A DNA stretch of 64,000 bases, taken from Owenia fusiformis. Its lineage: Eukaryota > Annelida > Polychaeta > Sabellida > Oweniidae. The notes under the pieces were generated by a model. The model saw nothing but the letters and a program-made list of their open reading frames with translations. It was not told where the DNA came from and searched no databases. A program made the position numbers and the translations under genes. Where the stretch lies: contig CAIIXF020000012.1 of the NCBI GenBank assembly GCA_903813345.2, forward strand, positions 17,493,520 through 17,557,519, in the 5' to 3' direction. This document shows, in pieces, positions 61,442 through 64,000 of the stretch (positions are counted from its first letter, which is position 1; each line of letters starts with the position of its first letter).

Positions 61442-61922
61442 CAAAGAGGATTGGCTCCAAGGGACAAAACTCGCAAAATTCGACCTTGACCTCGATCGAT
61501 ATCAATCCTCAATGTCGTTATTTATTGACATTATAACTAACCATAAATTCACAATGCGGTCCAAAAGATTTGGACTAATATCAAAGGTAAAAAATTCTTA
61601 AATGCTTTTCGTGTAGTCAATACTGTATTGTAAGATGTAAGCTTACGTTTTCCATGTAACGGTATTGTAACTTGTATTTTTGCAATTGCTTTATCATGTT
61701 TTTTCTTCTCTGAAATAAAAAATTAAATTAAAAAAAATGTCTTGATCATTTCTTGTCTTTTGGAATTTCTTGATTAGAAATAAGCCTGAAACTCGCGATT
61801 CAAACCCTCAAGTGAAAGACCGGCATTCTGTTAATATCGAAGTTTGTAATCACGACATCCTCCAAGACCGAATTCATTGTTGAAAAATATTGAGATTGCA
61901 TTCTGGGAGCCAATCCTCCTTG
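61442..61922. mobile_element. MITE of the AAGGAGGATTGGCTCCCAG family, copy 4, interrupted
   Basis: The ends CAAAGAGGATTGGCTCCAAG and CTGGGAGCCAATCCTCCTTG bound a longer copy. About 160 bp of foreign sequence (about 61582-61740) interrupts the family sequence between AATATC and TGATCATTTCTTG. That insert ends AATAAAAAATTAAATTAAAA then AAAATG, like a retrotransposed tail. Confidence 0.8.
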
Positions 61923-62094
61923 CCATGAACCCCAAATACCCCAAAGCTATGCTGGCGCATTTTTTTCTCTTAGACTAAATGGTATAATAAAGAATATCAA
62001 ACGAAATCTCAATAAACCATTATTCAGGACCCATATCGGCATGTTTTCAGATGTAGACCGTCTATTTTCTCATTTTTACATCCTCCGAACGCAG

Positions 62095-63315
62095 TGCTCC
62101 AGACATCGAAGGAGGTAGGAGTTCTGGAAGCCTGTGGTTCGGAGGATGCATAGAAGTTCCTTCTGCACTGTGACTTCTAAAAGAAAGAGCTGCATTGATA
62201 TGGAAACTTATTCCGCTGTGCAAATTTGGGACATAGTGTCCGATTATTGGAAATGTTATTGGGCATGCACCGTGCATTAAATGTCGTGGTTTCTAAGAAA
62301 CGTACGGATAGACAGTTTCTTCTGCACTATATCAGTGACTTCTAAAAGAAAGAGCTGCATTGATATGGAAACTTATTCCGTTGTGCAAATTTGGGACATA
62401 GTGTCCAATTATTGGAAACATTATTGGGCGTGCACAGTGCATTAAATGTCGTGGTTTCTAAGAAACGTACATATAGACAGTTTCTTCTGCACTATATCAG
62501 TGACTTCTAAAAGAAAGAGCTGCATTGATATGGAAATTTATTCCGCTGTGCAAATTTGGGACATAGTGTCCAATTATTGGAAATGTTATTGGGCGTGCAC
62601 AGTGCATTAAATGTCGTGGTTTCTAAGAAACGTACGGATAGACAGTTTCTTCTGCACTATATCAGTGACTTCTAAAAGAAAGAGCTGCCTTGATATGGAA
62701 AGTTATTCCGCTGTGCAAATTTGGGACATTGTTTCCGATTATTGGAAATGTTATTGGGCGTGCATCGTGCATTAAATGTCGTGGTTTCTAATTAAGAAAC
62801 GTACTGATAGACAGTTTCTTCTGCACTATATCAGTGACTTCTAAAAGAAAGAGCTGCATTGATATGGAAAGTTATTCCACTGTGCAAATTTGGGACATAC
62901 TGTAGTGTCCAATTATTGGAAATGTTATTGGGCGTGCACCGTGCATTAAATGTTGTGATTTCTAAGAAAAGTACGAATAGACAGTTTCTTCTGCACTATA
63001 TCAGTGACTTCTATAGGAAAGAGCTGCATTGGTATGGAAAGTTATTCCGTTGTGCAAATTTGGCACATAGTGTCCAATTATTGGAAATGTTATTGGGCGT
63101 GCACCGTGCATTAAATGTCGTGATTTCTAAGAAACGTACGGATAGACAGTTTCTTCTGCACTATATCAGTGACTTCTAAAAGAAAGAGCTGCATTGATAT
63201 GGAAACTTATTCCACTGTGCAAATTTGGGACATACAGTAGTGTCCAATTATTGGAAATGTTATTTGGGCGTGTACCGTGCATTAAATGTTGTGATTTCTA
63301 AGAGAAGTACGAATA
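62095..63315. repeat. ~166-bp satellite, about seven copies
   Basis: ACTTCTAAAAGAAAGAGCTG recurs at about 62172, 62338, 62503, 62668, 62837, 63007 and 63172 (165-170 bp steps). Each unit also holds GTGCATTAAATGTCGTGGTT and GACAGTTTCTTCTGCACTAT. Units differ at a few positions and by small insertions. Some units leave open frames, with no sign of real coding. Confidence 0.92.
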
Positions 63316-63624
63316 AAAATGATGTACATAGATAATTACTTTGCCTCATCAATTCTATTATTGGATTGATTAGGCTCATGCCATATACAACGTCGGTCAT
63401 AAAAACCCTTTTCCAATGATTATAAACATGAGCTGATCGTAGATGTACTGTACGTTAAGAATAAACATGAGATGGCACATTATACTGTTATTAAACCATT
63501 ACGCTACCTGGAAATTCATAAATGAGTTATCAAACAGAGAAATAGATAGAATTGATAGAATAATAAAATTCTTATTATATATAGAATCAGATCTAGTAGT
63601 GATTCATCATTACCTTCAATATTG

Positions 63625-63865
63625 CTACGCGGAATATGGCATATATTCATGGTTGCGCGGTATTTATGATACGGGTGAATATGCCATACTCACCTGCGGT
63701 ATATGGCATATTCTGCAGGTGAGTATGGCATATTCCACAGTGAATATGTGATACATTGATTTCAGTGAATACCCGATACTCACCTGCGGAATGTGTCATA
63801 CTCTTTTGCGGAATATGCCATATACCGCAGGTGAGTATGACATAAACTGCAGGTGAAAACGTGAT
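63625..63865. repeat. Cluster of palindromes (GCAGGTGAGTATGGCATATT)
   Basis: ATGCCATACTCACCTGCGGT and ATATGGCATATTCTGCAGGT, GAGTATGGCATATTC alternate in both orientations through the block. They form several overlapping hairpins. It abuts a further TATCACG word at the window end. The class is unknown. Confidence 0.75.
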
Positions 63866-64000
63866 ACAGAGAGCCTTGATTTGACTGGTTGCGAGAATCG
63901 GCTCTAAATGTAAAACTATGCTGGATTACCAATATTGTTAGTGCTTCGAGTACTAATATATGAATCCTTGATTTATTGAATAAGTTTATCACGTGATATT

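Overview
This is a piece of an animal nuclear genome, not a prokaryotic or viral one. The DNA is AT-rich, genes are split by GT-AG introns, and most of the window is intron and intergenic DNA full of LINE tails, mariner-type and foldback DNA elements, and minisatellites. The two protein families that can be named (HECTD4 and B3GLCT) and the repeat style fit a marine invertebrate (a mollusc-like lophotrochozoan or an invertebrate deuterostome). I cannot place it more precisely from sequence alone.

Layout. (1) Bases 1-8103, plus strand: the last 13 exons (about 914 codons) of a HECTD4-type giant HECT E3 ubiquitin ligase, ending in a complete HECT domain with its active-site Cys. (2) Bases 8104-10232: tail-to-tail intergenic DNA with an 18-bp minisatellite. 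(3) Bases 10233-59354, minus strand: a B3GLCT-like (GT31/Fringe family) beta-1,3-glucosyltransferase gene of 13 small exons spread over 49 kb. One intron of about 33 kb lies between exons 7 and 8. I assembled the exons by reading frame, splice phase and similarity to the known family. Twelve of the twelve junctions have GT-AG borders and eleven agree in phase; the exon 8/9 junction is off by one nucleotide. (4) Inside the 33-kb intron, on the opposite strand, a few phase-compatible open exons (19612-33947) may form a small nested gene with a promoter-like start; this is tentative. (5) Bases 59355-64000: upstream flank, with a tandem-repeat foldback element, a 165-bp satellite, and palindromic repeats.

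Mobile DNA. Two 5'-truncated LINE insertions have clear target-site duplications (13 bp and 18 bp). Two further LINE fragments, two mariner-type elements with transposase remnants, a CAGGGTGT-ended DNA element pair, a MITE family with 20-bp inverted ends, two copies of a composite element built on AAGCCGGCTT palindromes, and several large foldback elements account for much of the remaining sequence.

The two confident genes are functionally unrelated: one is a ubiquitin ligase, the other an ER glycosyltransferase that in known animals elongates O-fucose on thrombospondin type 1 repeats. The most interesting points are in the glycosyltransferase gene. Its metal-binding DDD motif reads DDN. Its C-terminus has no KDEL-like signal, and the stop codon lies in a tandem repeat that continues into the 3' flank. 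There is also a one-base phase conflict at the exon 8/9 junction. Together these suggest a diverged paralogue, a decaying copy, or an assembly error.
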